From the NCBI RefSeq assembly GCF_024347515.1, contig NZ_AP025493.1, forward strand, positions 1,054,001 to 1,118,000: a stretch of 64,000 bases of DNA. Reading direction: 5' to 3'. A program made the position numbers and the translations under genes. Source of the DNA: Vibrio gigantis (lineage in GTDB: Bacteria; Pseudomonadota; Gammaproteobacteria; Enterobacterales; Vibrionaceae). Within the stretch, counting starts at the first letter, position 1, and each line of letters starts with the position of its first letter. The notes beneath the pieces are model-generated. The model was not told the origin of the DNA, did no database searches, and saw nothing but the letters and a program-made list of their open reading frames with translations. Of this stretch, positions 43,201 to 51,620 are shown in pieces.

Positions 43201-43212
43201 AAGATATATCTT
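43201..43212. promoter_or_regulatory. Palindrome AAGATATATCTT near the LysR start
   Basis: This perfect 12-bp palindrome lies 20 bp upstream of the LysR start codon and 70 bp from the divergent aldehyde dehydrogenase start. It is a candidate LysR site allowing autorepression and activation of the operon. Confidence 0.35.
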
Positions 43213-43232
43213 GATACCTTTTAGGAATGAGT

Positions 43233-44138
43233 ATGAGTTTGAATTATGAAATCCGTCATCTAAAACACTTCTTTGCATTGGCGGAGGAATTGAATTTTCG
43301 AAGAGCTGCAGAGAAGCTCAACATTGCTCAGCCAGCGTTGTCGAGATCATTACAGAAACTCGAATCTGACCTGGGAGTAATTCTTTTTATTCGAACCACT
43401 CGCCTCGTAGAATTGACCGACGCGGGGAAGGCATTTCATGTGGGAGCACACCAAGCGTTTCTATCGTTAATCGACGCAGAAAAGAGTGCGATGCGCGTGA
43501 AGATAGGGGAAGAAGGATCATTGAGAATTGGCTATACGAATTTTGCAATTACAGGTCAATTACCTCAACTTCTGAAGGCATTTAAAGATTCTTACCCTTT
43601 GATTCGGCTAGAACTTATTCATCAGTTTTCGGCGGATCAAATAGAGTCTCTAGAAAAAGAACGTTTAGATTTTGGCTTTATTACTGGACCATTAATCTAT
43701 AAAGGTATGACCTCATTTCCTTTTCAGCAAGATCCATTAGTGGCTATTGTCCCCGACTCTCATCCACTCTCGCATAAACAATCTATAGATCTGACAGACC
43801 TAAGACATGAGTCTTTCATTCTTGGGAATGCCAATCACTGGACTCATTTTTTTAAAATTATTCAGAGGGTTTGTCGAAATGCTGGCTTCATGCCAAACAT
43901 AGTGGAAGAAGCTTATGATACAGAGGCTATTCTCGGCTTAGTGAGCTCAGGTTTTGGCATTAGTCTGCATGCAGGAACGGTCAAGAATTACTATAGAAAA
44001 GGCGTCAAGATCATCGATATCAACGATCATCTCGACACCATCAGCACAGAGTTGATTACATTTAACCCAGCTCAGAGTCCGATCAAAAAGATCTTCTTCG
44101 ACTTTGCTAAAGCGTATAGCAAAAGCCTAAAGAATTAG
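43233..44138 (+). CDS. LysR-family regulator (CbnR/BenM-like)
   Basis: I start at the ATG at 43233 because AGGA lies 7 nt upstream; an ATG 6 nt earlier overlaps that site. The 301-residue protein has the helix-turn-helix 'NIAQPALSRSLQKLESDLG' and 'ALAEELNFRRAAEKL', typical of the CbnR/BenM group that controls catabolic operons. It is divergent from the aldehyde dehydrogenase, epoxide hydrolase and symporter operon, its likely target. Confidence 0.9.
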   Translation: MSLNYEIRHLKHFFALAEELNFRRAAEKLNIAQPALSRSLQKLESDLGVILFIRTTRLVELTDAGKAFHVGAHQAFLSLIDAEKSAMRVKIGEEGSLRIGYTNFAITGQLPQLLKAFKDSYPLIRLELIHQFSADQIESLEKERLDFGFITGPLIYKGMTSFPFQQDPLVAIVPDSHPLSHKQSIDLTDLRHESFILGNANHWTHFFKIIQRVCRNAGFMPNIVEEAYDTEAILGLVSSGFGISLHAGTVKNYYRKGVKIIDINDHLDTISTELITFNPAQSPIKKIFFDFAKAYSKSLKN

Positions 44139-44221
44139 CATCAGCTACTATTGTTTAGTTGTACACTTTCAGTTAGCCAAAGTTAATTAACAGCGGAGCG
44201 AACTACAAGGGTTTCCAATAC

Positions 44222-44250
44222 AAAACAGCGCCAATTCAGGCGCTGTTTTT
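44222..44250. terminator. Bidirectional terminator between LysR and Dcu-type genes
   Basis: AAAACAGCGCC pairs with GGCGCTGTTTT around AATTCA, followed by T. The convergent genes share it. Confidence 0.88.
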
Positions 44251-44273
44251 CGTTTCTTACTTAGCTAATTACA

Positions 44274-45602
44274 TTAAGCGATAAAAATCTGAGCGAGTGC
44301 ATAACCCAAACAACACGCGCCTACTACACCAATTAAACCCACCGACATGAATGAGTGGTTGAAGTACCACTTACCAATCTTGGTGGTGCCAGAGACATCG
44401 AAGTTTACTGTTGCGATATCAGATGGGTAGTTAGGAATAAAGAAGTAGCCGTAAACCGCTGGCATCAAGCCGATAAGCAGTGCTGGATCTAACCCTAGGC
44501 CAAGACCTACAGGTAGCATCATACGTGCAGTTGCGGCTTGTGAGTTCACCACAACCGATACGATGAAGAGCGCTAGTGCAAACGTCCATGGGTAATTGGT
44601 TACCATTTCAACGATGCCCGATTTGAACTGAGGCATTGCGTATTGGAAGTAAGTATCCGACATCCAGGCGATACCGAAGATAGCAATTGCCGCCACCATG
44701 CCCGATTTAAATACCACGCCATTTGGCACATCACGTGGGTCAGTTTTAGTTGCCAGCAAGATGATACCGCCGAAGCAGAGCATCATCATTTGGATGATGA
44801 CCGACATCTTGATTGGCTTGTCACCGTCTACGATGGTTCTGATTTCTGGCACCATCGCCACAATAACAATCACAACTATCGACAGTAGGAAAATCAATAC
44901 TGCATTACGTGCCGAGCTTGGAAGCACTTCATCCAAAGACGTCGCAGTGGTGTTTTCAATACGCTTTTTCCACTCAGGATCTTTTAAACGAGCTTGATAA
45001 TCAGGATCGTCGTTCAATTCTTTGCCGCGCTTCAAGCTATACAGAGAAAGTAACAACGTACCGAATAGCGTTGCAGGCACCGTCACTAATAGAATTGAAA
45101 GCAAAGTGATAGAGTGTTGAATATCAGACAACTGCGCTAAGTAATAAACTACGGCTGCCGAGATTGGCGATGCTGTGATCGCAAGTTGAGACGCGACTGA
45201 AGCTGCCGCCATCGGGCGTTCAGGACGAATGCCATTTTTCAATGCTACATCACCGATGATTGGCATGATTGAGTAAACCGCGTGGCCAGTACCCAATAGG
45301 AACGTCATCGAATAAGTCACGAACGGGGCTATCAAGGTGACACGTTTCGGGTTCTTTCTGAGCACCCTTTCCGCAACTTGCAGCATGTATTTCAAGCCAC
45401 CTGCGGCTTCGAGGATCGAGGCACAGGTAACAACGGCGAGGATAATCAGCATTACGGTGACAGGTGGAGACGTTGGTGGCATCTTGAAGACAAACACCTC
45501 GATAACCAAACCAATACCAGAAACAACCCCTAAACCAATACCGCCATACCGAGAACCGATATAGAGAACGACAAGTAAAAATAGAAACTCAAAATACAAC
45601 AT
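44274..45602 (-). CDS. Anaerobic C4-dicarboxylate transporter (DcuA/DcuB family)
   Basis: The 442-residue membrane protein has about ten helices. Dcu signatures are clear: 'RYGGIGLGVVSGIGLVIEVFVF' (in parts), 'MLQVAERVLRKNPKRVTLIAPFVTY', 'FLLGTGHAVYSIMPIIGDVAL', 'ERPMAAASVASQLAITASPISAAVVY' (in parts). Such carriers exchange fumarate, malate or aspartate for succinate, mainly without oxygen. The ATG at 45602 follows AGGG at 7 nt; a TTG 6 nt upstream is unlikely. It is a single gene; no clear FNR box is visible upstream. Confidence 0.94.
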   Translation of the reverse strand: MLYFEFLFLLVVLYIGSRYGGIGLGVVSGIGLVIEVFVFKMPPTSPPVTVMLIILAVVTCASILEAAGGLKYMLQVAERVLRKNPKRVTLIAPFVTYSMTFLLGTGHAVYSIMPIIGDVALKNGIRPERPMAAASVASQLAITASPISAAVVYYLAQLSDIQHSITLLSILLVTVPATLFGTLLLSLYSLKRGKELNDDPDYQARLKDPEWKKRIENTTATSLDEVLPSSARNAVLIFLLSIVVIVIVAMVPEIRTIVDGDKPIKMSVIIQMMMLCFGGIILLATKTDPRDVPNGVVFKSGMVAAIAIFGIAWMSDTYFQYAMPQFKSGIVEMVTNYPWTFALALFIVSVVVNSQAATARMMLPVGLGLGLDPALLIGLMPAVYGYFFIPNYPSDIATVNFDVSGTTKIGKWYFNHSFMSVGLIGVVGACCLGYALAQIFIA

Positions 45603-46013
45603 AAGCAACCCTGCTAAAAATGTGGACTAATTATATTTTGTCCGCAAATTCAGCCATTTACTTGTTGCTTGGTCACACTCTCATTGCAGGCTTCCGCAAA
45701 TTGTTTTTTATAAGATTGTGGTCACGCTACCAAGTCTGTAAGTTTATGAATTGTAATAGTAAACTAGATTCTCGACCTAGATTTGTTATCTATGATAACC
45801 ATTATTGTGTCTATTAGACCCGTATAGCCTATAAAACACTAGTCTCATAACTTAACGGTATTATTTCAGCTACAACCAATCACAATCAAAGTCACTCATA
45901 AGCATATTTCCGAACCAATTAGACGTATTCCCACACAACACTGGCTCGCCTATCCCTAGACACTATGTCAAAATACCTGCCCTCACGACGACAACACATA
46001 AAGAACCACTGAT
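45603..46013. other. Divergent intergenic region, no gene seen
   Basis: This gap of about 410 bp lies between the Dcu-type gene and the HAD phosphatase gene. A 65-codon ORF on the + strand (45620-45817) has no ribosome-binding site and no domain-like composition, so I do not call it. No strong palindromic operator is visible. Confidence 0.5.
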
Positions 46014-46673
46014 ATGAATTTTCAAGCTGCTATTTTTGATATGGATGGACTGCTGCTCGACACCGAGCGACTTTGTATGCAGATTTTTGAAGAAGCATGT
46101 CACGCGCAGGGTGTCCCATTTTTAAAGGACGTTTACCTAGGCATCATTGGCTGCAACGCAAAAACCATCGAACAGATCTTTCGAAATGGTTATGGTGAAG
46201 ATCTCGATTATCCGGCTCTAAATAACGAATGGCGCACCCGCTATAGCGCGATAGTGAAGAACCAAGCTATTCCAGTAAAAGACGGCGTGATTGAGCTTTT
46301 AGAGTGGCTAAAGTCGAACAATATTCCTATCGCGGTGGCAACATCGACGCAGCTTGATATCGCGAAGAAAAAGCTGGAACTGGCTGGCTTAGATTCTTAT
46401 TTCACCTCATTAAGCACAGGTTGCGAAGTGACTAATGGTAAGCCTCACCCAGAGATTTACTTACTTGCAGCTGAACGCCTAGGGGTTGCACCTGAAACTT
46501 GTCTCGCGTTTGAAGATTCAAACAACGGCATTCGCGCTTCTATGGCAGCCAACATGATCAGCTTTCAAATCCCTGATTTAGTAGAGCCATGTGACGAAGT
46601 AAAAGCGCTTGGTCACACCATCAGCCCTTCTCTGCATGATGTATTAGCACAGCTTCAACAAGCTGCAGCTTAA
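46014..46673 (+). CDS. HAD-superfamily (IA) phosphatase, beta-phosphoglucomutase-like
   Basis: This 219-residue cytosolic enzyme has the complete HAD motifs: motif I 'FDMDGLLLDTE' (nucleophile Asp9, acid/base Asp11), motif II 'VATST' near 110, motif III Lys in 'NGKPHPEIYLLAAERLGV', and motif IV 'CLAFEDSNNGIRAS'. The helical cap between motifs I and II is of the C1 type. It hydrolyses or isomerises a small phosphorylated metabolite; the substrate is not identifiable. It is a single gene with its own terminator. Confidence 0.92.
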   Translation: MNFQAAIFDMDGLLLDTERLCMQIFEEACHAQGVPFLKDVYLGIIGCNAKTIEQIFRNGYGEDLDYPALNNEWRTRYSAIVKNQAIPVKDGVIELLEWLKSNNIPIAVATSTQLDIAKKKLELAGLDSYFTSLSTGCEVTNGKPHPEIYLLAAERLGVAPETCLAFEDSNNGIRASMAANMISFQIPDLVEPCDEVKALGHTISPSLHDVLAQLQQAAA

Positions 46674-46728
46674 GCTCTAACTGCCGTTGATAATGCTTTT
46701 ATCAACATAGACAAGCCTCTCTATTAAG

Positions 46729-46752
46729 CCGACTCACAGAGTCGGTTTTTTT
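46729..46752 (+). terminator. Rho-independent terminator after the HAD gene
   Basis: CCGACTC pairs with GAGTCGG around ACA, followed by seven T. Confidence 0.88.
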
Positions 46753-46869
46753 GTCGGTATAGCTTTTATAAAAGATAAAAACTCGCGCTTGAAACTGTTA
46801 AAGTCGATGTGAAACATATGCCAAATGATGAACAAGATTGCTAACGCCTAAAGGTGGAGAAAGAGACAC

Positions 46870-47496
46870 GTGATTGAGAAATTTGAAGGCCAACTGCTTG
46901 ATTTTGCACAGCGAGAAATGACACAAGATGCAGCGCACGACATCAGCCACATTAAGCGTGTCGTCAAAACTGCCAAAGCTTTGTGTACTCAAGAACAGGC
47001 TATACTTGAAGTCGTTCTTCCCGCTGCTTATCTTCATGATTGCTTCACCTTTCCTAAGAACCATCCAGACAGAGCCCAAAGCTCAAGAATGGCAGCAGAC
47101 AAGGCGATCTCTTTCCTCAAAACTATCGACTACCCCGTGTCCTATCTTGATGAGATCCATCATGCCATTGTCACGCACAGCTACAGCGCCAACATCACAC
47201 CAGAAACCTTAGAAGCACAAATCGTGCAAGATGCGGATCGCCTTGATTCTCTCGGTGCAATTGGTATTGCTCGCTGCCTGTACGTGGGTCAGAGCTTCAA
47301 CGCTGAGCTCTATAACCATCAAGACCCGTTCGCTGAACGTCGAGACTTAGATGATAAGCATTACAGCGTCGATCACTTCTACGTGAAGCTATTTAAGCTC
47401 GCTGAAACCATGAATACAGAATCCGCCAAGTTAGAAGCTAACAAGCGCACTGACTACATGCGCGGCTTTCTTGAACAGTTAGGCGCGGAAGTTTAG
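46870..47496 (+). CDS. HD-domain phosphohydrolase (YedJ-like)
   Basis: The 208-residue protein starts at GTG 46870 with GGAGAAAG upstream. HD-domain metal residues are visible: 'HDISHIKRVVKTAK' (first His), 'AAYLHDCFT' (HD pair), 'IHHAIVTHSYS' and 'QDADRLDSLGAIGIAR' (last Asp). This matches YedJ-type HD hydrolases, which probably act on nucleotides or other phosphates. The next two genes on the strand (acetyltransferase, 39 bp later, and DNA glycosylase) may be co-transcribed. Confidence 0.92.
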   Translation: MIEKFEGQLLDFAQREMTQDAAHDISHIKRVVKTAKALCTQEQAILEVVLPAAYLHDCFTFPKNHPDRAQSSRMAADKAISFLKTIDYPVSYLDEIHHAIVTHSYSANITPETLEAQIVQDADRLDSLGAIGIARCLYVGQSFNAELYNHQDPFAERRDLDDKHYSVDHFYVKLFKLAETMNTESAKLEANKRTDYMRGFLEQLGAEV

Positions 47497-47535
47497 TGGC
47501 TTAGAAAAAGAGACACTCGACAAGGAGAAAAGGAT

Positions 47536-48033
47536 ATGGAAATTAATCGCTTTAAAGAATCCGACGCCGACGAGATCGTCACTTGGTTCACATCACTCGA
47601 AGAGTACGTGCTATGGGGCGGGCGCACCTTTGGTTGGCCGTTAAAAGCGACTTCTATCATTGAACGATCTCAAGAACCACATGTTAAGCTGTATACATTT
47701 TCTCAACCTAGCACAGGCTCTAGCACCGGTGAATTGCTTGGCTTTATGGAATTTCAACGCATGTCAGACAGTGAGCTTCGCTTTTGCCGTGTCGCCATAC
47801 ACCCAAATCTCCGAGGCAAAGGGTTAGGACAATCGATGCTAGAAACGGCCCTCGAAGCGGCGAAAGAAATACCGGATGTCACCACCATCACCTTGGCCGT
47901 ATTCAAGCAAAACCAAGGGGCAAAGCGCTGCTACGACAAAGCGGGGTTTCAGGTTGTCGACAAAGAACCAAGCATTAAAGAGTTCAATGGTAAAACGTGG
48001 CCCTTGTATCAAATGGAATTACAGCTCGGCTAG
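47536..48033 (+). CDS. GNAT-family N-acetyltransferase
   Basis: This 165-residue protein has a strong ribosome-binding site (GGAGAAAAGG). The acetyl-CoA loop is clear: 'CRVAIHPNLRGKGLGQSML' (about 86-104, with the RGKGLG P-loop-like motif), followed by 'TLAVFKQNQGAKRCYDKAGF'. It transfers an acetyl group to an amine on a small molecule or protein; the substrate is not known. It lies between an HD hydrolase and a DNA glycosylase. Confidence 0.9.
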   Translation: MEINRFKESDADEIVTWFTSLEEYVLWGGRTFGWPLKATSIIERSQEPHVKLYTFSQPSTGSSTGELLGFMEFQRMSDSELRFCRVAIHPNLRGKGLGQSMLETALEAAKEIPDVTTITLAVFKQNQGAKRCYDKAGFQVVDKEPSIKEFNGKTWPLYQMELQLG

Positions 48034-48113
48034 TTCGTTTTAACTGTCAGGCTGGTTTTAATTACCAGATTTGACCCCATATCTTAGAAACTGGCATTAG
48101 TTTGGAACCTTCA

Positions 48114-48800
48114 ATGACCCAAGAAAAATTCGACACCATTTACCAACGAGCAGCTCACCGTAAAGGCGGCGTAGCCGAACTCGAAAAGATTGTTCGCGCG
48201 CCTCTTTCAAAAGCTGAGCTATCACAAATCACAGACGACCGCTGGTTGGCAGCCTTTACTGAAAAAGTATTCCAATGTGGTATTTCATGGAATGTAGTGA
48301 GAAAGAAATGGCCGCAATTTGAAGAAGTGTTCTTTGAATTCAATATCGAAAAAATGCTGATGCTGCCGAATGAGATGTGGGAACAGAAAGCACAAGACCC
48401 GCGTATTATTCGCCACCTCACTAAGGTGATGACCATTCCTGCTAACGCCACCATGATCCACAATTCCAAGCGTGAAGCTGATTCATTCTCACAAATGGTT
48501 GCAGATTGGCCATCAGAACGCATTACTGAACTTTGGGATTACCTGAAAAAACACGGTAAGCGTTTAGGCGGTAACACGGGCGCCTACACCTTACGTCAAA
48601 TGGGCAAAGACACCTTTATCTTGTCTTCTGATGTGGAAGCGCACCTGCGTAGTACAGATGTTATCGATAGCGGTCGTAACACCAAGCGAGCACAACTGGC
48701 GGCAGGTAAAGCCTTTAATGAGTGGCAGCAACAATCTGGGCGTAGCCTAAGCGAAATCAGCCAGATCGTTGCATACAGCTGCGGCGATAATCGAGTCTAG
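48114..48800 (+). CDS. DNA-3-methyladenine glycosylase I family protein
   Basis: The 228-residue product (ATG at 48114 after GGAA; TTG at 48102 is less likely) matches the Tag family: 'FTEKVFQCGISWNVVRKKWP' (about 48-67) corresponds to the base-binding pocket, and 'DPRIIRHLTKVMTIPANATMI' (in parts) to the helix-hairpin region. It would excise 3-methyladenine in base excision repair. It is longer than E. coli Tag and its C-terminus differs ('VEAHLRSTDVIDSG'), placing it in the divergent Tag-like group common in marine gammaproteobacteria. Confidence 0.85.
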   Translation: MTQEKFDTIYQRAAHRKGGVAELEKIVRAPLSKAELSQITDDRWLAAFTEKVFQCGISWNVVRKKWPQFEEVFFEFNIEKMLMLPNEMWEQKAQDPRIIRHLTKVMTIPANATMIHNSKREADSFSQMVADWPSERITELWDYLKKHGKRLGGNTGAYTLRQMGKDTFILSSDVEAHLRSTDVIDSGRNTKRAQLAAGKAFNEWQQQSGRSLSEISQIVAYSCGDNRV

Positions 48801-48905
48801 TTATCGCTAGAATTGCTTAAAGCTCAATATTGCACACAGTATCCTGCAAACTAAATGTTATAAGTCATTAACAAATAAGCGTGTATTACACTTTCATGCG
48901 GTGGC

Positions 48906-48929
48906 ATTGTATAGATAAATGTATACAAT
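48906..48929. promoter_or_regulatory. GntR-type operator upstream of the purine regulator gene
   Basis: ATTGTATA (48906-48913) is followed by ATGTATACAAT (48919-48929), the same box found twice upstream of xdhA. It lies 65-90 bp before the regulator start and would mediate autoregulation. Confidence 0.6.
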
Positions 48930-48994
48930 ATAGAGTAATACTCATGAATTACTCTCGACCAGACCAACTCGACTAAACAAGGGTCCTTATCTCT

Positions 48995-49729
48995 ATGACA
49001 GCTCTCAAAAACTCTGTCTCCAAAGGTGTAAATACAAAAGTATCAGGCCAGACTCAAGACGATGTTGTTTACTGCCATATCTTCGACGCAATACTAGAAC
49101 AAAGGCTACCACCAGCCACTAAATTAAGTGAAGAAGCCCTAGCAGAAATCTTTGGTGTTAGCCGTACAATCATCCGTCGTGCCTTGCTACGTCTATCTTT
49201 AGAACAAGTTGTGGTGATCCGTCCAAACCGAGGGGCAATGATTGCTGCGCCAACGGTAGACGAAGCCAAACAGATATTTAAAGCGCGTGAAGTGATGGAA
49301 ATCGCTATCACCGAACTTGCAGTGAAAAATGCGACCAAAGCTCAAATCGAAGAATGTAGAAAATTAGTAGCGAAAGAGAATTGCGCCTTTGACCAAGGTG
49401 ATTACGGCTCTGGCTTACGACTGTCTGGTGAGTTCCACATCAAACTGGCTGAAATGGCAGAAAACGCACCACTTCTCGCCTTCCAACGCAGTTTAGTGTC
49501 ACAAACTTCACTGCTGATCGCTCAATACGAAACAGGTAATCATTCAAACTGTTCTTTAGATGAGCACTCTGGGTTACTTGATGCGATTGAATCAGGCAAT
49601 GAAGAGCAAGCGGTAGAGTTGATGCAAGAACACTTAAGCCACATCCGTTCAAAGCTCAATTTAGACAGCAGCACCGCATCGAGCGACCTGCATGTTGTGT
49701 TCTCAGATCTGCTTAAGAACAAGTCATAA
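48995..49729 (+). CDS. GntR-family regulator with FCD domain, probable regulator of purine catabolism
   Basis: This 244-residue protein has a winged helix ('LSEEALAEIFGVSRTIIRRAL' at about 42-62) and an FCD helical domain ('EFHIKLAEMAENAPLLAFQ', 'DEHSGLLDAIESGNEEQAVE') with metal-binding His and Asp. It lies directly upstream of xdhABC and the guanine deaminase gene. Identical TTGTATACAA-type boxes before this gene and before xdhA support its being their repressor, with a purine or urate-related inducer (inference). It ends at its own terminator. Confidence 0.92.
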   Translation: MTALKNSVSKGVNTKVSGQTQDDVVYCHIFDAILEQRLPPATKLSEEALAEIFGVSRTIIRRALLRLSLEQVVVIRPNRGAMIAAPTVDEAKQIFKAREVMEIAITELAVKNATKAQIEECRKLVAKENCAFDQGDYGSGLRLSGEFHIKLAEMAENAPLLAFQRSLVSQTSLLIAQYETGNHSNCSLDEHSGLLDAIESGNEEQAVELMQEHLSHIRSKLNLDSSTASSDLHVVFSDLLKNKS

Positions 49730-49780
49730 CGAGTTGACCATTCCAATTCAGCTCTAACAACTTTTTGTTAACAAGACGGG

Positions 49781-49815
49781 AGAGAAGTAAGCCTTTGCGT
49801 TTACTTCTCTTTTTT
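49781..49815 (+). terminator. Rho-independent terminator after the GntR gene
   Basis: AGAGAAGTAA pairs with TTACTTCTCT around a 10-nt loop and is followed by TTTTT. It separates the regulator from the xdh operon. Confidence 0.88.
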
Positions 49816-49944
49816 ATGCCCTCCCTATAATGATAGACGCGAAGATCGGCGCATTTCACCTCAAAACACTCTTAATTCTGAGCAGAATAGTGCTCTTATC
49901 CTCTATAGCATTTGCTCCTAAATGCCAAAATTCTTGTCTTTATT

Positions 49945-49954
49945 TTGTATACAT
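49945..49954. promoter_or_regulatory. GntR-type operator, distal site upstream of xdhA
   Basis: TTGTATACAT matches the ATTGTATACAAT box. Its centre lies about 92 bp upstream of the proximal site, allowing DNA looping. Confidence 0.6.
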
Positions 49955-50035
49955 AGTCATTAATTCATTCACAACACAAAACTCAGCACTTCCAATTTAA
50001 ATCCCAATAAAACAAGCAACTAAAGATAAAATTAA

Positions 50036-50047
50036 ATTGTATACAAT
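50036..50047. promoter_or_regulatory. GntR-type operator, proximal site upstream of xdhA
   Basis: ATTGTATACAAT is a perfect 12-bp palindrome about 130 bp upstream of the xdhA start, and the best copy of the box in the region. Confidence 0.7.
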
Positions 50048-50174
50048 CCACCAAATCACAATGTTGTTGCATTTTTGTAAATAAATAGTTGACCACAGGG
50101 TCAGGATGGATAATTATTGACCTAGAAGTCAAAAAGAATACACATGGAAAAATGTCGATTTACAAGGAGGTCTC

Positions 50175-51620
50175 TTGATTACTTTTTTGCTCAATCAGGA
50201 AATAAGACGTGAAGACAATCTGTCGCCGAATATGACAGTGCTCAATTACCTTCGTACCAAGGTTAATAAAACCGGTACCAAAGAAGGTTGTGGGTCTGGT
50301 GACTGTGGCGCATGTACCGTCGTTTTAGGTGAAGTGGTGGATGGACAGCTGCAATACCGCTCGGTGAACTCTTGCCTTACGTTCGTTTCAGCGCTGCACG
50401 GAAAACAGCTAATCACAGTAGAAGATCTACAAAACCGAGATAAGTCATTGCACCCTGTACAGAAAGCGGTGGTTGATTTTCACGGTTCACAATGTGGTTA
50501 CTGCACGCCGGGCTTCATCATGTCGATGTTTGCGCTAGGCAAAAACAAACCCGATGCGAGCAAAGAAGATGTTATGGAATCATTGGCGGGTAACCTGTGT
50601 CGTTGTACGGGCTACCGCCCAATTGTTGATGCTGCGATGTCGCTTTCAACAGATCAACCTTTGATCGACCAATTCGCTGAGCTTGAACGCAACACCATCA
50701 AGAAGCTAGAAGATATTCAAGACACCGAAGCCAACTTACGCCTTGGTCACCTCACCGCTTTTTCCCCGAAAAGCACCGATGAGCTGGCCAAGCTTTTTCA
50801 AGCGCATCCGAACGCTAAGCTGGTTGCTGGCGGCACGGATTTAGCATTGGAAGTGACGCAGTTCCATCGCGAGATAGAAACACTTATCAGCGTAAACCTT
50901 GTTGAAGACATGAAGGTGTGCGAAGAGACCGACACTGACTTAATCATTGGTGCCAACCTTCCAATCAGTGACTCTTACGCACTACTGAAAAAACACTACC
51001 CAGATTTTGGTGAGCTACTGCACCGCTTTGCTTCCCTGCAAGTACGTAACCAAGGCACCATTGGCGGTAATGTTGCCAATGCTTCACCTATCGGTGACAC
51101 CCCTCCTCTACTAATTGCCCTTAACGCGAAGATCAAACTTCGTTGCGGTGACGAGTCACGCACCATGCCGATCGAAGATTACTTCATCAGCTACAAAGTG
51201 ACAGCGCAAAAAGAGAGTGAATTCATTGAACAGATCATCATTCCTAAACCAACTAACGACAGCTTCCGAGCTTACAAACTATCTAAACGTTTAGACGATG
51301 ACATCTCTGCGGTGTGTGGTGCGTTCGATATTCAAATTGAAGATGGCAAGGTTTCTTACGCTCGTATTGCCTTTGGTGGTATGGCTGCAACGCCTAAGCG
51401 CGCGGCGCGTTGTGAAAACACGTTATTAGGCAAACCGTGGACAGACACTAATATTAAGTTAGCGATGCAGGAACTGTATAACGACTTTGAGCCGCTATCC
51501 GATTTCCGTGCAAGCCAAGAATACCGTTCATTGTCGGCAGCCAATATGTTGCGTCGCTACTTCATTGAACAGCAGAACAAAAACAACCAAATCGAAACAA
51601 GGGTAACGTCTTATGTCTAA
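50175..51620 (+). CDS. xdhA: Xanthine dehydrogenase small subunit (2Fe-2S and FAD)
   Basis: XdhA carries electrons from the molybdenum site to NAD. The TTG start at 50175 is fixed by AAGGAGG 4 nt upstream. Of 481 residues, the first 80 form a plant-type ferredoxin domain (Cys39, Cys44, Cys47, Cys67), the next part the second cluster domain (Cys107, Cys110, Cys142, Cys144), and from about 200 the FAD domain ('KLVAGGTDLALEVTQ', 'GTIGGNVANASPIGDTPP'). Its stop overlaps the xdhB start by 8 bp, so translation is probably coupled. The enzyme oxidises hypoxanthine and xanthine to urate. Confidence 0.96.
   Translation: MITFLLNQEIRREDNLSPNMTVLNYLRTKVNKTGTKEGCGSGDCGACTVVLGEVVDGQLQYRSVNSCLTFVSALHGKQLITVEDLQNRDKSLHPVQKAVVDFHGSQCGYCTPGFIMSMFALGKNKPDASKEDVMESLAGNLCRCTGYRPIVDAAMSLSTDQPLIDQFAELERNTIKKLEDIQDTEANLRLGHLTAFSPKSTDELAKLFQAHPNAKLVAGGTDLALEVTQFHREIETLISVNLVEDMKVCEETDTDLIIGANLPISDSYALLKKHYPDFGELLHRFASLQVRNQGTIGGNVANASPIGDTPPLLIALNAKIKLRCGDESRTMPIEDYFISYKVTAQKESEFIEQIIIPKPTNDSFRAYKLSKRLDDDISAVCGAFDIQIEDGKVSYARIAFGGMAATPKRAARCENTLLGKPWTDTNIKLAMQELYNDFEPLSDFRASQEYRSLSAANMLRRYFIEQQNKNNQIETRVTSYV

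Noticed and set aside
45620..45817. 65-codon ORF upstream of the Dcu-type gene, + strand
   Set aside because: No ribosome-binding site, low-complexity mix of residues, and it lies where the divergent promoters must be.
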